Assembly (NCBI GenBank): GCA_037783545.1
Contig: JBBELK010001383.1
Coordinates: forward strand, 46,078-110,077
DNA: 64,000 nucleotides
Direction of reading: 5' to 3'
Source of the DNA: Henricia sp. BOLD:AAB3569
Lineage: Eukaryota > Echinodermata > Asteroidea > Spinulosida > Echinasteridae
Numbering within the stretch: position 1 is the first letter of the stretch; each line of letters begins with the position of its first letter. A program made the position numbers and the translations under genes. The notes under the pieces were generated by a model. The model worked only from the letters and a program-made list of their open reading frames with translations, had not been told where the DNA came from and ran no database searches. Below, in pieces: positions 11,532 through 22,837 of the stretch.

Positions 11532-11748
11532 CAGCAAGTTTGGTTCACGACTAAAATTAACCACTGGTCAAACGTCAATCTGGCAACGCACATGCACAAT
11601 AAATCCGAACGGCTTTGGTTAGTCGGATGGTTCCACGCAAGACACTGCCTCAACTCAATGCATGATGGGTACCATCGACTAACCATCGTTAACCAGACTG
11701 CATTTGCTTGCAAATAGACAAAATATGGTTAACTATGGTCGTGAATTG
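11532..11748. mobile_element. Possible MITE downstream of the protease gene
   Basis: TTCACGACTAAAATTAACCA near 11533 and its imperfect inverse TGGTTAACTATGGTCGTGAA near 11727 could be terminal repeats of an element of about 215 bp. The mismatches are several, so the call is tentative. Confidence 0.4.
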
Positions 11749-12017
11749 AACTTGCTCACTATTCCATATGTCTCATTCTATACAGGTTTAATTATTGACC
11801 AGAATTCACCAAATCACATTTTTCAGCCCAATTTTTCTGATGGGTGTTGAAATTGTAATACGATATCATGTCATATTTTTCTGATTACCATTGTATTTCC
11901 AAGGATATTGTCGAAAATCCATAAAAGTATTGCAAACTGATTTACAGTGGTTAGCTATACACCATCCCTTTTGCTTCCACATCCAAATTGAGGATTGCAA
12001 ATTTTCAGTTTTCATGA

Positions 12018-12085
12018 CATAATGATGATGATTGAGACATTTATATCGCGCGCATATCCATCACAAGGATGCTCAAGGCGCTGTC
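12018..12085 (+). repeat. SINE-like tail fragment
   Basis: GCATATCCATCACAAGGATG followed by CTCAAGGCGCTGT resembles 60046-60090, in the SINE at 60034-60351. It seems to be an isolated fragment of the same family. Confidence 0.5.
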
Positions 12086-12800
12086 ACACGATTATCATGG
12101 CAGCCATGATGTTTGGGGCCATTTACCATGGCAACCCACATCACACTTTGGCACTCTATTCTGACAGCCATCAATTAACTGAACTGCTGGATTTTCCCAG
12201 AAACAGGATATATCACATTTCAATTCATTGTGCTGTGAATCACTTTGCTCAAACAGCACCGTCTTGGAACTGATTCCAAAGTGATTAGTCGATAATGTTC
12301 CAATTATTCAAAAGACGAAGAGTGACCCTTTCTGAGATGCGTCGTAGCACTTTATGAAATCGACTCCTGTATTGAAGTTCACCCACTTTCGCGTTAAACA
12401 TTTTGGTTCATGCAGTGTACTATAATAAATAGCGGTACGAAAACTGAAATGGTGACATTGCAGATAACATTGTGTTGTGAATGTTATTGTTAAAACGTTA
12501 GTTGTGACACCATTTGTAACTGTATACAATGTAACAAAAAAGAATGCAAGCAAAGACGATTAATGTATTTACATGTATACAGTATTACAAAACATCGTTT
12601 TATCTTCGTTATCGGTTATTAAAATGTAAATGGTACCAACCTTTGTTAAAGGCAGTGAACATCATTGGTAATCTCGAAATCAGAAATGTTCACAGATTTA
12701 CGCCTAACTTACACAATATAAACATGATGACCGTAGAAAACTTCCCCTAAAATGATTTTGTCTGAAGTGCTATAGTCTTTGAGAAATGAGCAAAAGAAAT

Positions 12801-12826
12801 AGTTTTCGTCTCATGAGACGAAAACT
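12801..12826. repeat. Perfect 26-bp palindrome without spacer
   Basis: AGTTTTCGTCTCA is followed directly by its exact reverse complement TGAGACGAAAACT. It could be the centre of a decayed palindromic element or a binding site; nothing nearby decides. Confidence 0.85.
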
Positions 12827-12961
12827 CGTTTTTTTTAAACATTTCGTTGAATGCTGCCCTCACACGACCGATAATAGCGATGGAATTACAACCTCGTCCT
12901 CTGCAACACAACGATTTCTACCACACCCGGGACAAGGTTGTCAGGTTGTAACTCTGCAAAT

Positions 12962-13193
12962 GGCCCTTTTCTAAATCTGAACTTGGGCTGAGGCTCCGGC
13001 TCTATTTGGCCATACACCTTTTTGCAAATATCCTCTGCAACAGTACTGCAATATGGGAATGATAGTTATTCAACAACCTTTGCCCAGTGTAACTCTGTAT
13101 TTTGTCCAAGTTCACTCAAGCAGTATTTGCGAAAAAGTTCCAGTTTTAGCCCGAGCCTCAACCTCAGTCAAAGTCGAGATTTGGAAAAGGGCA
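12962..13193. repeat. Imperfect inverted repeat
   Basis: GGCCCTTTTCTAAATCTGAA at 12963 and the inverse of the 13147-13193 block (AGATTTGGAAAAGGGCAATT) match with a few changes, as do the following GAGGCTC segments. It is probably a non-autonomous element of a few hundred bases. Confidence 0.5.
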
Positions 13194-13260
13194 ATTTTTT
13201 ATTCGCGAATGGTATGCATGCACGCGCGTCTTTGCTGGTTTGGTTCATCACGCATTGTTC

Positions 13261-13284
13261 ACGTACGTACGTACGTACGTACGT
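13261..13284. repeat. (ACGT)6 microsatellite
   Basis: Six perfect ACGT units. The repeat is self-complementary and could extrude a cruciform. Confidence 0.9.
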
Positions 13285-13504
13285 AAGTACATGTTTGTAC
13301 AACGCGAGGTTGTTTTATTCTGAGTTAAAAGCTGTCGGTCTCCACATGTCCAATGCGAATCGAGCCAGAATGTTTAATTTGGATACGCATGATAAGTAAG
13401 TATTAAAAGTAGCCTAGCAGGCCTAGGCTAGTCCTATTTTATAATTTAGAAAGAATTCCATTTACTGGTCTCCACTTATATTGAAAGGTTTACAGTTAGT
13501 CTTT

Positions 13505-13662
13505 GGCAAAGACGGGGTTTTGTTTGTTTCTGTAAAACGGCTTTGTGCCTTTTGCGCCTTTCCTTAGTAGCGCGCCCTCTTGCGCCAACATTACAAATTA
13601 TTCGAAGTCGGACTTGGTCAAGTCTAGTGGCTGGTGTATTTTTTGCGAAACCCCGTCTTTGC
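13505..13662. repeat. Inverted-repeat pair around 125-bp spacer
   Basis: GCAAAGACGGGGTTT near 13506 and AAACCCCGTCTTTGC at 13648-13662 are inverted copies. This is the layout of a small MITE-like element. Confidence 0.5.
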
Positions 13663-13789
13663 GCATATCGCATAATGCTTGTGCAAAGTTTTTATGTCAA
13701 TCAAGCGTGTCGCCATAGAAATCCGGAGGTAGCACCGCCCTCTCGTATTGTACCTTATCGATGGTATCGATTATCGCCACATTGGCGCA

Positions 13790-13980
13790 AGTCAACTCGA
13801 ACCAACTCCACCGTTGTACCAACTCGACCGTGTGTTCAACTGAAGTCAACTCATTTATTTTTTACTTTAGGTCACAACTGGAATTTAACGAAAATAATTA
13901 TTGGAATCGATGGCTTGGATGATTTTAGAATATGAATATTTACATACATTTCCATCGCAAATGTTTCGTGTTCGAAAAAA
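13790..13980 (+). mobile_element. Single arm of the AACTCGACCGT foldback family
   Basis: Degenerate CAACTCGACCGT-type units (13793-13850) are followed by a conserved block containing AAAATAATTATTGGAATCGA and GATTTTAGAAT. The same block appears at 16495-16555 and, inverted, at 17130-17185. Only one arm is recognisable here. Confidence 0.7.
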
Positions 13981-15133
13981 ATCACGAAAAATATTGCATT
14001 TTCCCCGCTGCCATTTCCACGGTTTCTATCGCATATACAAGAAACTAGCGTCCATTTTTAGAAATTTCAGGGTATAAATACCCTTGGAATGTTGGATGTG
14101 AAACACAGACTGGTATAGTGATAGTGCATATTTGAGCGGGATATGACCGTACATATAGCCCACCGTCATGCGGTCGGCTACTGTAGTGTTAGTAGGCCCT
14201 ACTGTCTACGTGACTCGCCGCTATTTCAGTGCGTGTCTAGCTAGCTAGCTCTACATGGGCTGTTGGCCGTCCGCGCACGGCGTTTGGTCATACGGTGGCG
14301 TGGCATGCAGTTTTTAAGCGTTTCAGTTGAGAAAACGGCTTTTTTTTTTTAAATGTCGATGTTTTCTAAATAGCCAGTTAATATAGCTTTCATGCAAACT
14401 TGTAAAATGATGAGTAGGAATTGCATTTTTTTAAATCAAGAATATTGAAAAAAATTATCTATGCACAAAACCTGTCGGACAAGTCAATTTTTTATTTTCA
14501 AAAACTTACAGTTCTCCCACTAATTTGCATTTTTGTTTGTCATCCAACTTGCAATTTTACATGGTTTAGCAAGATAAACTTTTGGTGGTCAGATATGGAT
14601 TGTATAAACCAAAAAAATCAAATAAACTAGGCCTACATTCATTTTGGTCAAGGCAGTCTTGACAAGAAGTTTTTTTCTCGTATAGGGGCCTACTACATGT
14701 AATGTGTATAAAATTAAAAACGCATGTTACATGTACTACTACTAGCAATTGCGTAATTACTATATTTTTCAGTTTCCATGACAACTTCAACAATACAATA
14801 CTGATCTTCCAGACAGTTTAGTTGTGACATCTAAATATCAACCAGAAATAGACAATGTACTGTAAAATATAGAAAATAGCAATATCCCAGCCTTTTTATG
14901 CCACGAAATATAGTAAACGGGCTGTTTTGAAACATAAACTTCATGTCCGTTTTCATGGCAACCATTCTTTTCCAAGATCAGCTATTCCACTCTGAAGTCA
15001 TCTTGAAAATGGAAGGAGTCCGAGATGTTAGACTGTAAGAAATTGAAAACAACTCTTCTGTGATTTTAGTATCCCAAGAGATAGCAGTTTAAATTAGTTT
15101 ACAACTTTGTTTAATTTGAATGAAATGGTTTTA
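13981..15133. other. No gene seen
   Basis: AT-rich sequence with short GCTAG repeats near 14240 and no supported exon or RNA gene. Confidence 0.4.
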
Positions 15134-15235
15134 TTTAATGAGTTATTGAAATAAATAAGTGTTTACCAATTTTCTAGTGAAGTACATGTAAATACTTTAC
15201 TAGAAAATTGGTATACAAAATTAACTCATTAAATT
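15134..15235. repeat. Hairpin with about 45-bp arms
   Basis: ACCAATTTTCTAGTGAAGTA at 15164 and TACTTTACTAGAAAATTGGT at 15193 are inverted copies, and the flanking TTTAATGAGTT and AACTCATTAAA extend the stem. The loop is only a few bases, so this looks like a small palindromic element. Confidence 0.75.
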
Positions 15236-16378
15236 TAATCACAGTTTCATTTAAATTTTAACTGAACACACTACTTTTCCATTAGTTCACAGAACTGAAA
15301 ATGTATGATTAGTCCCCATTACAGTCAATTCTGCAAACAAGTAATGACTCACGTTTCCATGGCAACCACTATTGTAAAAAGCTTACCTCAATACCTGTGA
15401 TACAAATCTCAGAGCTCAGATACGCTTTGTGCCAGTGAATATGACTCTGTTGACTCAAAAAAAAAAGGAAATATACATGCAATTCATGCAGTAAATATAC
15501 TGATTAAAATTGTTTAATATTGTAAACATCCAAAGTATGGCAGTACTTCTACCATGATTGTAATTGAGCAAATGGACCAAAAAATCCCTTTTTCGGCCAT
15601 GGCCACAACTCTGTAACGCCTTCAACATACATATACTATAAATTATACAATAAAGTGTGCACGTACGATGAGGCGGACGCCAACTCGGCAAAATTTTTAC
15701 TAATTTTCACGAAAACTAAAAAGAGTTCAAAAATTAACCTCTCGCCACGTTTTCTTTGATACATATCAAACATACTGACAAACATGTCCCGAAACAGAAA
15801 TTGTGCAAATGTGAGAAATCTCCGGGGATTCCCTTTGTAATAGAAAGTCCGAGTACGCGCTCCCCGCTAGCTCGCAATGCAACACGCGCCGTATAGCCAC
15901 GGCGCGGTTGTGCTACACGTACGGGGACTTTACACGGACTCCCTCGCCATGAACGGAATCCCTGAAGCTTTGTCCCCTTTGCAGAATTTGCCGACTTGGC
16001 GTCCACCTCTCAGCTCTAGGTTTAGGCACATTTATACGGATATGGCAATTTAACAAATTCAATTTCTGTCCTACCGTCAACTCGACCGTTTAATACCACC
16101 TCGACCGTATTGCGTATCGATGAGGCATACTTTTGTTATCGACTTAATATTTTGAGACAATGATGACATCACCGGTAGCCAATCAGCGATCATATTTTTT
16201 TCGGGTGAAATCACCCGAAATATAAAGAAAAAGTTAACAATTCAGATAAATGCGAAAAGGCTGTGCTTACAGCTCACCAGGAAGAGGGCGCTATACCAGC
16301 GCATCGATGGCGCGAGCACTTTGAGGGCGCTATACTGTCGCTTGTAAAGCACAGCCTTAACAAAAGGCTAGTTTACAG
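15236..16378. other. No gene seen; short CTCGACCGT units near 16078-16112
   Basis: No exon is supported. Two isolated CTCGACCGT units occur near 16082-16112, suggesting another decayed end of the foldback family whose better copy starts at 16379. Confidence 0.4.
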
Positions 16379-17245
16379 TCAACTCGACCGTTTGCCTGCC
16401 AACTCGACCGTCGTACCAACTCGACCGTCGTACCAACTCGACCGTCGTACCAACTCGACTTCACAGTCGAGTCGGTATTTTTTTAGTTTATGCCACAACT
16501 CGAATTTAAGGAAAATAATTATTGGAATCGATAGCTTTGACAATTTTAGAATAAGTTGCATTTCCGTCGCAAAAGCTTAGTTTTAGTAGCTCAGATAATC
16601 TCAGCTCTTGTTTTATCATTTTTCATTGGGATGTGGTCTTTTCACCAGTAGAGCTGAGAAGCTTTAAGAACATGAACACGCTATCACAAAACAAATGTGT
16701 CATTTTCTCACCGTGACACACTAATTCCCCTGGCCTAAAACTCACCCAAACCTTGTCCGGCATAACCACTACGCAGGTCCTTGAGGGAAATAACCAGCCA
16801 CGATGAATATTTAGCCAACAATTCCAGCGAAACAAACCGGTATGCTCACAGCCTAGCCGTTGTCATGTTGTGTTCAAAAAGTCTATCTGCCTAGTCTGTA
16901 CAAAGGAATACCAATACGCATTGGTTACTAGACGTGATCTATTTTTAGATCTAACTTATATTTCACGGTGAGAAAATGACACATTTGTTTTGCGATGGCG
17001 GGTTCATGTTCTTAACTTCTCTCAGCTCTACTGCTAAAAGACCACATCCCAATGAAAAATGATAAAAAAAGAGCTGAGATTATCTTAGCTAATGGAAACG
17101 CAACTTTTGCGACGGAAATGCCAATGGAAAAGGTATTTTAAAATCGTCCAAGTTATCGATTCCAATAATTATTTTCCTTAAATTCGAGTTGTGGCATGAA
17201 CTAAAAAAATACCGTCGAGTCATGAACTCGACCGTTTGCCAACTG
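16379..17245. mobile_element. Foldback element with tandem-repeat termini
   Basis: The left arm starts with tandem AACTCGACCGTCGTACC units (16381-16460), then a conserved block (GAAAATAATTATTGGAATCG), then CATTGGGATGTGGTCTTTT and CACAAAACAAATGTGTCATT. The right arm (16960-17243) repeats these in inverted order and ends with ACTCGACCGTTTGCCAACT. The centre (about 16720-16960) is unique and non-coding. Drosophila FB elements likewise have tandem repeats inside long inverted termini. No transposase is seen. Confidence 0.8.
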
Positions 17246-18043
17246 GAGCGTTGATAAGAATTTAGTACCGGCAAAAGTGGCACTAAAACTCTTGCCAAAA
17301 GTCTGAATGTCCCGACAAAATGTCCCGGTAAATTCCTGACAAAGGTCGCTGCAAGTTGTCCCGGGTACGATTTGTCCTGTTTCCTGCGAATTCCACATTG
17401 GCAGGGGGCTTTCCAAGGCTGCGGAACTCTGTCTTCCGCATCATGGGTTAACATTTATATTTTCTACCGGAAATAGTAGCCTTGAATAGCCCTCATGCGC
17501 CAAAATATGAAGCACCCGAATCTTGAGTTTGCCTTGCGACATTGTATGCTTCTATCAGTTATATCGCCCTATATCATGATGCAGTGATTCAGTGTGTGTA
17601 CAGGTACAAGGTACCGTACAGTGTTGGAGGTCTTGTTAAACAAATATGCATGTAGTATTACAAACCAGTACTTTTGTTTCATGTATTTTGTTGTCTTACC
17701 CAAGGTATAAAGTAATGAAAGTAACGACAAATAAAATACATTTTGATCTTGTTGCTGAACTTGCATATTTAGCCCTGGCAAGTAGGAAGTTAAGCCACAC
17801 GTCTGAGGCATTTAAATTTGGCTGTTGAAAAATGGAACTGTCATATTGTAAAAATAACATTTAGGGTATTCTGACTGTAATAATATGTCAACTCATTCTG
17901 TTTTGGGGCAGAATGGTTTGTGACTGGTTTGTGACTGTGGCTCTAACCTCCAAATCGATGTCTTTCTGAAAAACATGGGACAAGGCAAAGTTGGAATCTT
18001 GCATGGTTTAACTTTTTGCTAACATGTTTTACTGTGCATTTAG
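17246..18043. other. No gene seen
   Basis: No supported exon. A short minus-strand frame at 17201-17416 overlaps the foldback arm and has no recognisable domain. Confidence 0.4.
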
Positions 18044-19054
18044 GAGTTCTTCACCAAGCATTCCAGGACCAAGTTCATCTGCAGGACTAAAATTTGCCAC
18101 ATCCACCCCTGCACATCTATCCGGTGTAGCTCCCAGGTAAGACTATGAGTTGAAGAAAATCAGATAATGCCTTTTCTCAGTAAACACTTAAAGGCGGTAT
18201 ACATGATTGGTAAACCATTACAAATAGTTGTATCCCTCTGTGTCGTTATTAGATATTCATGATAAAAACCAACCTAAGCAAAAATAAGCTCTGTACTTCG
18301 TCTAACTTTTGAGAAAACTGTCAAAAAAGGGTTAACCGTCCCCAAAACCACTTCGCCCTGAACTACATGTACTTCATCCTATACCACGGCCTGCACTCCT
18401 GATTGCCTGTGCACGAAGTTGTTTTGGGGCGGACATAAGGAAAACAGATTAAGAATCATTGGTTATTTTCTAACAAGTCTACATGTTCACATTGCACTAT
18501 GCACATTTTTGGTTGGTGTATGCATAATTTAAATTAATTGAGTGGGATTGTGCTACAGTGATTGAAACACATAGCTGACAACGGTTCATTAAAAATGTAT
18601 GGGTTTTTTCTTTGTAGTCCCATGATAGGTGTATCGCCTTTGAGAGCCAACAACATGGAGGAGAAATGGCCCACTCTACTGACAGGTATTGTCTTGTCTG
18701 TATTGTATCATGTTTATTCCAGTTTTGCTTATGGGGGCATGTACATGTAGTTTGTATGTGGGCATGTTCCATATTCGCTGAATTGGGCATGAGCACGTGC
18801 CAAGCTAAAAAGGGTTTAAAACTGTCCAGTCTTTGTCTAAAAAAAACTGTCTGATGTATATTTGTGTTTCGTAGGCTTTTATCGAGCACTTGGACCTCTA
18901 ACTATATTTGAGAAAATTATATGAGGTATGCTTCAGCCAAGCTCTCTCGTTCTTTTACCATTTGCCAGAGCTGAGTATTTCCAAATATATTGTCCTCTTA
19001 CAGCTCAGGGGTGTCTGGAGTGGAACCCTTCCGAGAAAAAAAGACATCTGCCAG
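18044..19054 (+). CDS. Candidate exon series of unknown gene
   Basis: Four AG/GT-bounded segments are 18044-18136, 18618-18685, 18875-18925 and 19004-19054. The first two join in phase and read as a Ser/Pro-rich linker (SSSPSIPGPSSSAG) and then GVSPLRANNMEEKWPTLLTG. The third continues FYRALGPLTIFEKII but meets TGA before its donor. The series may belong with the exon at 20613 or be remnants of a transposase gene. Function is not recognised, and only the splice borders and phase argue for reality. Confidence 0.3.
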
Positions 19055-19299
19055 GTATGTAACTCAAAGGGCAAACTGTATTTAGGGTTGTTATAAAGAG
19101 TAGAATGCATGTGCTATGCATTTCATTATAAGTCAGTGAACACATTGCAAAATTTGTCAGAGACACATCAGTCATTAGTAAATGCCGCCAAAAAATACAG
19201 GAATGTATGAGTGAATTTACCCCACATCCACTTTGCACCATTGCTAATATGCCCATCACTTATTCACCCCATCATCACTTTGCCACCTTGCCGAAACAA

Positions 19300-19600
19300 A
19301 ATCTGCAATCGGGCCCTTACAAAGGCCAATTTAATCAGGATGTAAGGTACTTGCAATCCTTAACCCCGAGATGCCCGGGGGCCACTACTGTTTTTCCGCC
19401 CCGGGTTAAGACAAAATAAGACCGTTACGCCGGGGTTGGTTAACCCTGCCAGTGACCAGGATTAAGGAGGGCAATCTCGGGGTTAACGGCCAAAACCCCA
19501 GGGTTAGCATTGTAGAGGGAAACCAGGGGTAACATAAGGGTTCACAGGCAATTTCGGGGTTAGCGCGTGCTGTGCTGGCGTACATCATATAGTTACGCAC
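19300..19600. repeat. GGGGTTAA/TTAACCCC-rich repeat
   Basis: CGGGGTTAA-type and TTAACCCCG-type words recur about eight times on both strands. The pattern suggests a small repeated element, but no clean ends were defined. Confidence 0.4.
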
Positions 19601-19930
19601 GTGAATATTTTTGCTCTCCCAACAAAGGCATGGCTTCTAAAGCACCGCAAAGCTAAATTTATAACGAAAAAACAAATTTTTTGAATGAAGAAGAAAAGCT
19701 CTTCATCCAGGCACGGTCGATAGACAAGTTCAGTAACAACTCGATGGGACTACTCGAAAATCCGAATTCAAGATGTATCATGCAGATTTTTGTTCCTCCA
19801 ATTTGTATACAGATACGAAAATGGTTTTTGCACCCCTATGGGGTGTGTGCCCGCGCCTGCGCTAACCCACGGCAAGCTTATATGTGTATACCGTGTGCGT
19901 ACCGTGTAGGCCGGTGGAGTAAGAAAATTA

Positions 19931-20535
19931 ATGAAAAGACGTAAATTTAAACCCTATTTGCCCTCAGTCATAATGGGTAATGTCCAGTCGTTAAAAAATA
20001 AAACTGATGAACTTCAAGCGAATACTCGCTATTTACAGGACTATAGAAATGTATCAGTAATGGCATTTACGGAGACTTGGTTAAAGAACACTGATAATGA
20101 CGAACATGTGACCATAGATGGATTTAAATTGTTACGTGGAGATAGGAATCTGAATGAAACTGGAAAAGCAGGTGGTGGTGGAGTTTGCCTGTACGTAAAC
20201 GAGAAGTGGTGTCACCCGAACAATGCTGTAACTAAACGCCATGCCTGTTCATCTAATTTAGAAATCCTGACGGTTAGCCTACGCCCGTACTATTTGCCTC
20301 GTGAATTTTCGCACGTGGTATTTTCGACTATTTATATTCCAAATCGGTCAGTTGCTCGTGCAATACAACATCATAATGATGTGTTTAAGCGATGATTTTT
20401 TATTTTTGTTTTTTGTTTTGTTTTGTTTTGTTTTGTTTGTTTGTTACATGTATGTGATGTGGTTGTAATGATTGCGAGCTTAAATTTCCCTTTGGGGACT
20501 CAATAAAGTTTAAATTGAATTGAATTGAATTGAAT
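19931..20535 (+). mobile_element. LINE fragment: endonuclease N-terminus joined to 3' tail
   Basis: The 154-codon frame at 19931-20395 reads like the start of an AP-endonuclease domain of a non-LTR retrotransposon: GNVQSLKNKTDEL, MAFTETWL with the catalytic Glu, and GGGGVCLYVNEKWC. It stops at 20395 and is followed within 150 bp by a 3' end (TTTGGGGACTCAATAAAGTT) and a (TTGAA)n tail at 20512-20535. Reverse transcriptase is therefore deleted. A Rex1/CR1-like origin is likely. Confidence 0.75.
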
Positions 20536-20612
20536 ACAAACAGACTGTTCAAAACAGTCCCAAGGATCACCTGCTACGAGGGTTAATAAGTGAATTTTCC
20601 CGTACCTTTCAG

Positions 20613-20821
20613 GAGAAATGGAGGGGCCTACTCCACCATGTGTGTGGAAAACATGAATGGGCATTGGGTGGGTCTGTTGGGTTAGGTCAGTGTGAGCATG
20701 AGCCACTGGAAAAGCCCCGGGAAGACTACCTGACACCAGGAGAAGCTCCCCATTCAGCACTGATGTCTATCACCATGGACAAGCGGTTCTTGAACAACAT
20801 GGAGTACTATGTCAATTTCCG
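20613..20821 (+). CDS. Exon resembling Kolobok-type transposase
   Basis: The segment is bounded by TTTCAG and GTATGA and is open for 69 codons. It contains EKWRGLLHHVCGKHEW, a Cys-x-His pair (CEHEPL), then APHSALMSITMDKRFLNNME. This pattern of Trp, His and Cys residues resembles the C-terminal half of Kolobok-family transposases and derived host proteins. The next expected segment was not found downstream. It could be an exon of a domesticated gene or a transposon remnant, and the identification is from remembered family features. Confidence 0.5.
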
Positions 20822-20924
20822 GTATGATGCCTATTTTGTTTGCGCAATTTTTCTGCATCTTTCTTACAGCATAATATATAATTTTCATAATGCAACATAA
20901 CTCTTCTAATGCAAACTGGCCACT

Positions 20925-21151
20925 AATTGATCACGTTCACAAATGCCATCTTCGTAGGAAAAATGCTACTGCGTATTAAACGCCATCAAGTACGCGCACG
21001 CACACCCTGAAAATTTTCCAAACATGCGTGCGTGTTGCTCGAAATTTGTTCGAAACACGGCGCAACCGAAGCGCGTCACCAAAAATTACGCTGAAAATCC
21101 TGATGCCATGACATCTTGTAGGAAGTGATGTCATTTGAACGTGATCAATTG
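20925..21151. mobile_element. MITE with ATTGATCACGTTCA ends
   Basis: ATTGATCACGTTCACAAATG at 20926 and CATTTGAACGTGATCAATTG at 21132 form near-perfect terminal inverted repeats around about 190 bp of non-coding sequence with many CG dinucleotides. Confidence 0.8.
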
Positions 21152-21159
21152 CAAACTTC

Positions 21160-21310
21160 ATATCGATGGAACACTGATAATACGAGGTCCTTGGAAATAA
21201 TATTGTATTATAAGTCTTGAAAACAAAAGACTTTGGACTTAAACTTTTGCTTGTTATAGGCATTACTTTGTATTAACAGTGCTCTAATTATCAGTGTTTG
21301 ACTGTATAAT
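21160..21310 (+). mobile_element. MITE of the ACACTGATAA family, copy 1
   Basis: The element runs from ACACTGATAATACGA to TAATTATCAGTGTTTGAC, and its interior contains AACAGTGCTCTAATTATCAG. Related copies lie at 22430-22607 and, inverted, at 62050-62170. Confidence 0.65.
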
Positions 21311-21349
21311 CTCTTTTCCTTTACACAATAACAGTACATGAACATATGC

Positions 21350-21600
21350 TTACAAAATCTTTGCTGTGCATCTTCGCCTCATGGAGCCAATGACACGCGC
21401 ATGAAAGTCTTGTGGGATGTCATTCCACACCTGGACGAGATCTCTACCAAGCTGTTGCAGGTTTGTTGGCTGCTGAGGAAGATGACATAATCGGCGCTCC
21501 ATCTCATCCCAAACATGCTCAATGGCCTTATGACGGTCAGCTAAGGACAGACGCGGAATGACGTTTTGAGTACTGGACACAATCTTGCAAAATGCTTTTC
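21350..21600 (-). pseudogene. Tc1/mariner transposase C-terminal fragment
   Basis: The minus-strand frame contains AIEHVWDEMERRL, where the Glu of the IEH motif corresponds to the third catalytic acid of DD34E enzymes, and ends with VIGSMRRRCTAKIL, typical of the Tc1 C-terminus. The first two Asp residues and the DNA-binding domain are absent. It is a decayed fragment. Confidence 0.75.
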
Positions 21601-21949
21601 TGGCATTTGGGTAGTCCTTTTATACGGCTTGCTAACGAGACCTGAACTTTATGGAATTATGTTACATAACAACCTGTAGGACCCATATTGTGAAATCAAC
21701 ACCCAGGCATGCCTAAAGTCCTGCACTATGCCATGAGCAGGTTTTGAGTGCATAACCTTTTTCTAACAATGTCAGAGAATATTGTCTGTGAATTTGGTGT
21801 TTATTTTCTACCTTCTTGAAAAAAATACAGCAATTTTTACCATGCACAGTTTCTTTTGTTGGAGAGTATATATATGGTATATATATGTTATAACATGGGA
21901 AATTCTGGGTGTCCGTGCATGGTAATGAGCTCTAGGGTTACAGTAAACT

Positions 21950-22101
21950 CTCATTATAGCTTTCTTCAAGGGACCGGAATAATTTGAGCTTTATATCCAG
22001 AGAGTGCTATAACCAATGCATACACGATGCGGAGAATAATGGCAGGGCGCTTTATATCAAGAAGAGCTTTATATCAGGGGTGTTATGACAAGAGTTTACT
22101 G
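21950..22101. mobile_element. MITE with AGTAAACTCT ends
   Basis: ACAGTAAACTCTCATTATAG and the inverted ACAAGAGTTTACTGTG delimit about 150 bp containing GAGCTTTATATC repeats. A pogo-like origin is possible but unproven. Confidence 0.7.
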
Positions 22102-22134
22102 TGTTATTTCACCCAGTCTAAGTTTTGCATACTC

Positions 22135-22317
22135 TTAGTCTTTGCCGTCGCTGATCTGGTAAATCGATGACTGGTTGGCCTTGTCTAACCGGTTGGAGAG
22201 CAGCTCTTCTGCCTCTAGGCCTTCTCTGGCCCTCCCCTGGCTGCCTTTTTGACCCCTTCCTCTGGAAGGCCTACCTCTCCCCCTTCCCCTTCCAGTGACG
22301 GATTTACCACCTTCAGG
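22135..22317 (-). CDS. Candidate terminal exon encoding AT-hook-like RGR repeats
   Basis: Read on the minus strand after a TTGGCAG acceptor, the exon encodes TGRGRGRGRPSRGRGQ, which contains a GRP core of the AT-hook type, then EGLEAEELLSNRLDKANQ and a stop. Codon composition is GC-rich compared with its surroundings. The polypurine tract alone could generate this, and no upstream partner exon was found. Confidence 0.3.
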   Translation of the reverse strand, partial: PEGGKSVTGRGRGRGRPSRGRGQKGSQGRAREGLEAEELLSNRLDKANQSSIYQISDGKD

Positions 22318-22429
22318 CTGCCAAGATAGGTACAGATTTATACATAATTCAATACAATTTTCCAGATGCAATTGATATGTGCATAAATCTACTCAAGTGA
22401 AAGCGCCACCCTAGCCTTTGTGTGTTACC

Positions 22430-22607
22430 AAATACAGTATAACACTGATAAATTACTTTGTTATAAGAGTAATCAAGTATTATCAGTCTTAAAAACAAAC
22501 GAAAACAAAGACTTGGGACCTAAATGTTTCCTTGTTAGAGGCATGACTACTTTGTATTTAACAGTGCTCTTATTATCAGTGTTTGACCATGTTGACTGTA
22601 TAATACT
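22430..22607 (+). mobile_element. MITE of the ACACTGATAA family, copy 2
   Basis: The element runs from ATAACACTGATAAATTAC to TCTTATTATCAGTGTTTGAC and shares AACAGTGCTCT and TTTGTATT(T)AACAGTG with copy 1 at 21160. Confidence 0.65.
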
Positions 22608-22763
22608 AATTGGTGTTTCATATTTTCGGCTAATCAATATGGCAATTGACATCATACGTTCTTTTACTTGGGACTGAACACAACATACATGTGTGGTATG
22701 TTGCCCGATCACCATTGATATGAAATACTATATGGTAATACCCCCTCAGTATTAATATTAACT

Positions 22764-22837
22764 GTGCCTTATAGCTCAGCTAGTACAGCATCTGTCTAGC
22801 GAGTCAGAGGTATCAGGTTCAAATCCTGATTAGGCCC
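22764..22837 (+). repeat. tRNA-like sequence, probably SINE head
   Basis: There is an A-box-like TATAGCTCAGCTAG and a canonical B box GGTTCAAATCC. The T arm TCAGG-TTCAAAT-CCTGA pairs perfectly. The acceptor stem has two mismatches, the D stem has one, and the anticodon stem pairs poorly. This argues for a tRNA-derived SINE or pseudogene rather than a working tRNA. Confidence 0.6.

Noticed and set aside
15455-15691. Minus-strand 78-codon frame
   Set aside because: No start context, domain or splice signals, and it ends in an A-rich run. It is probably chance.
22764-22837. Functional tRNA gene
   Set aside because: The A and B boxes and T arm are good, but the acceptor, D and anticodon stems have mismatches. 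A SINE head or pseudogene fits better.
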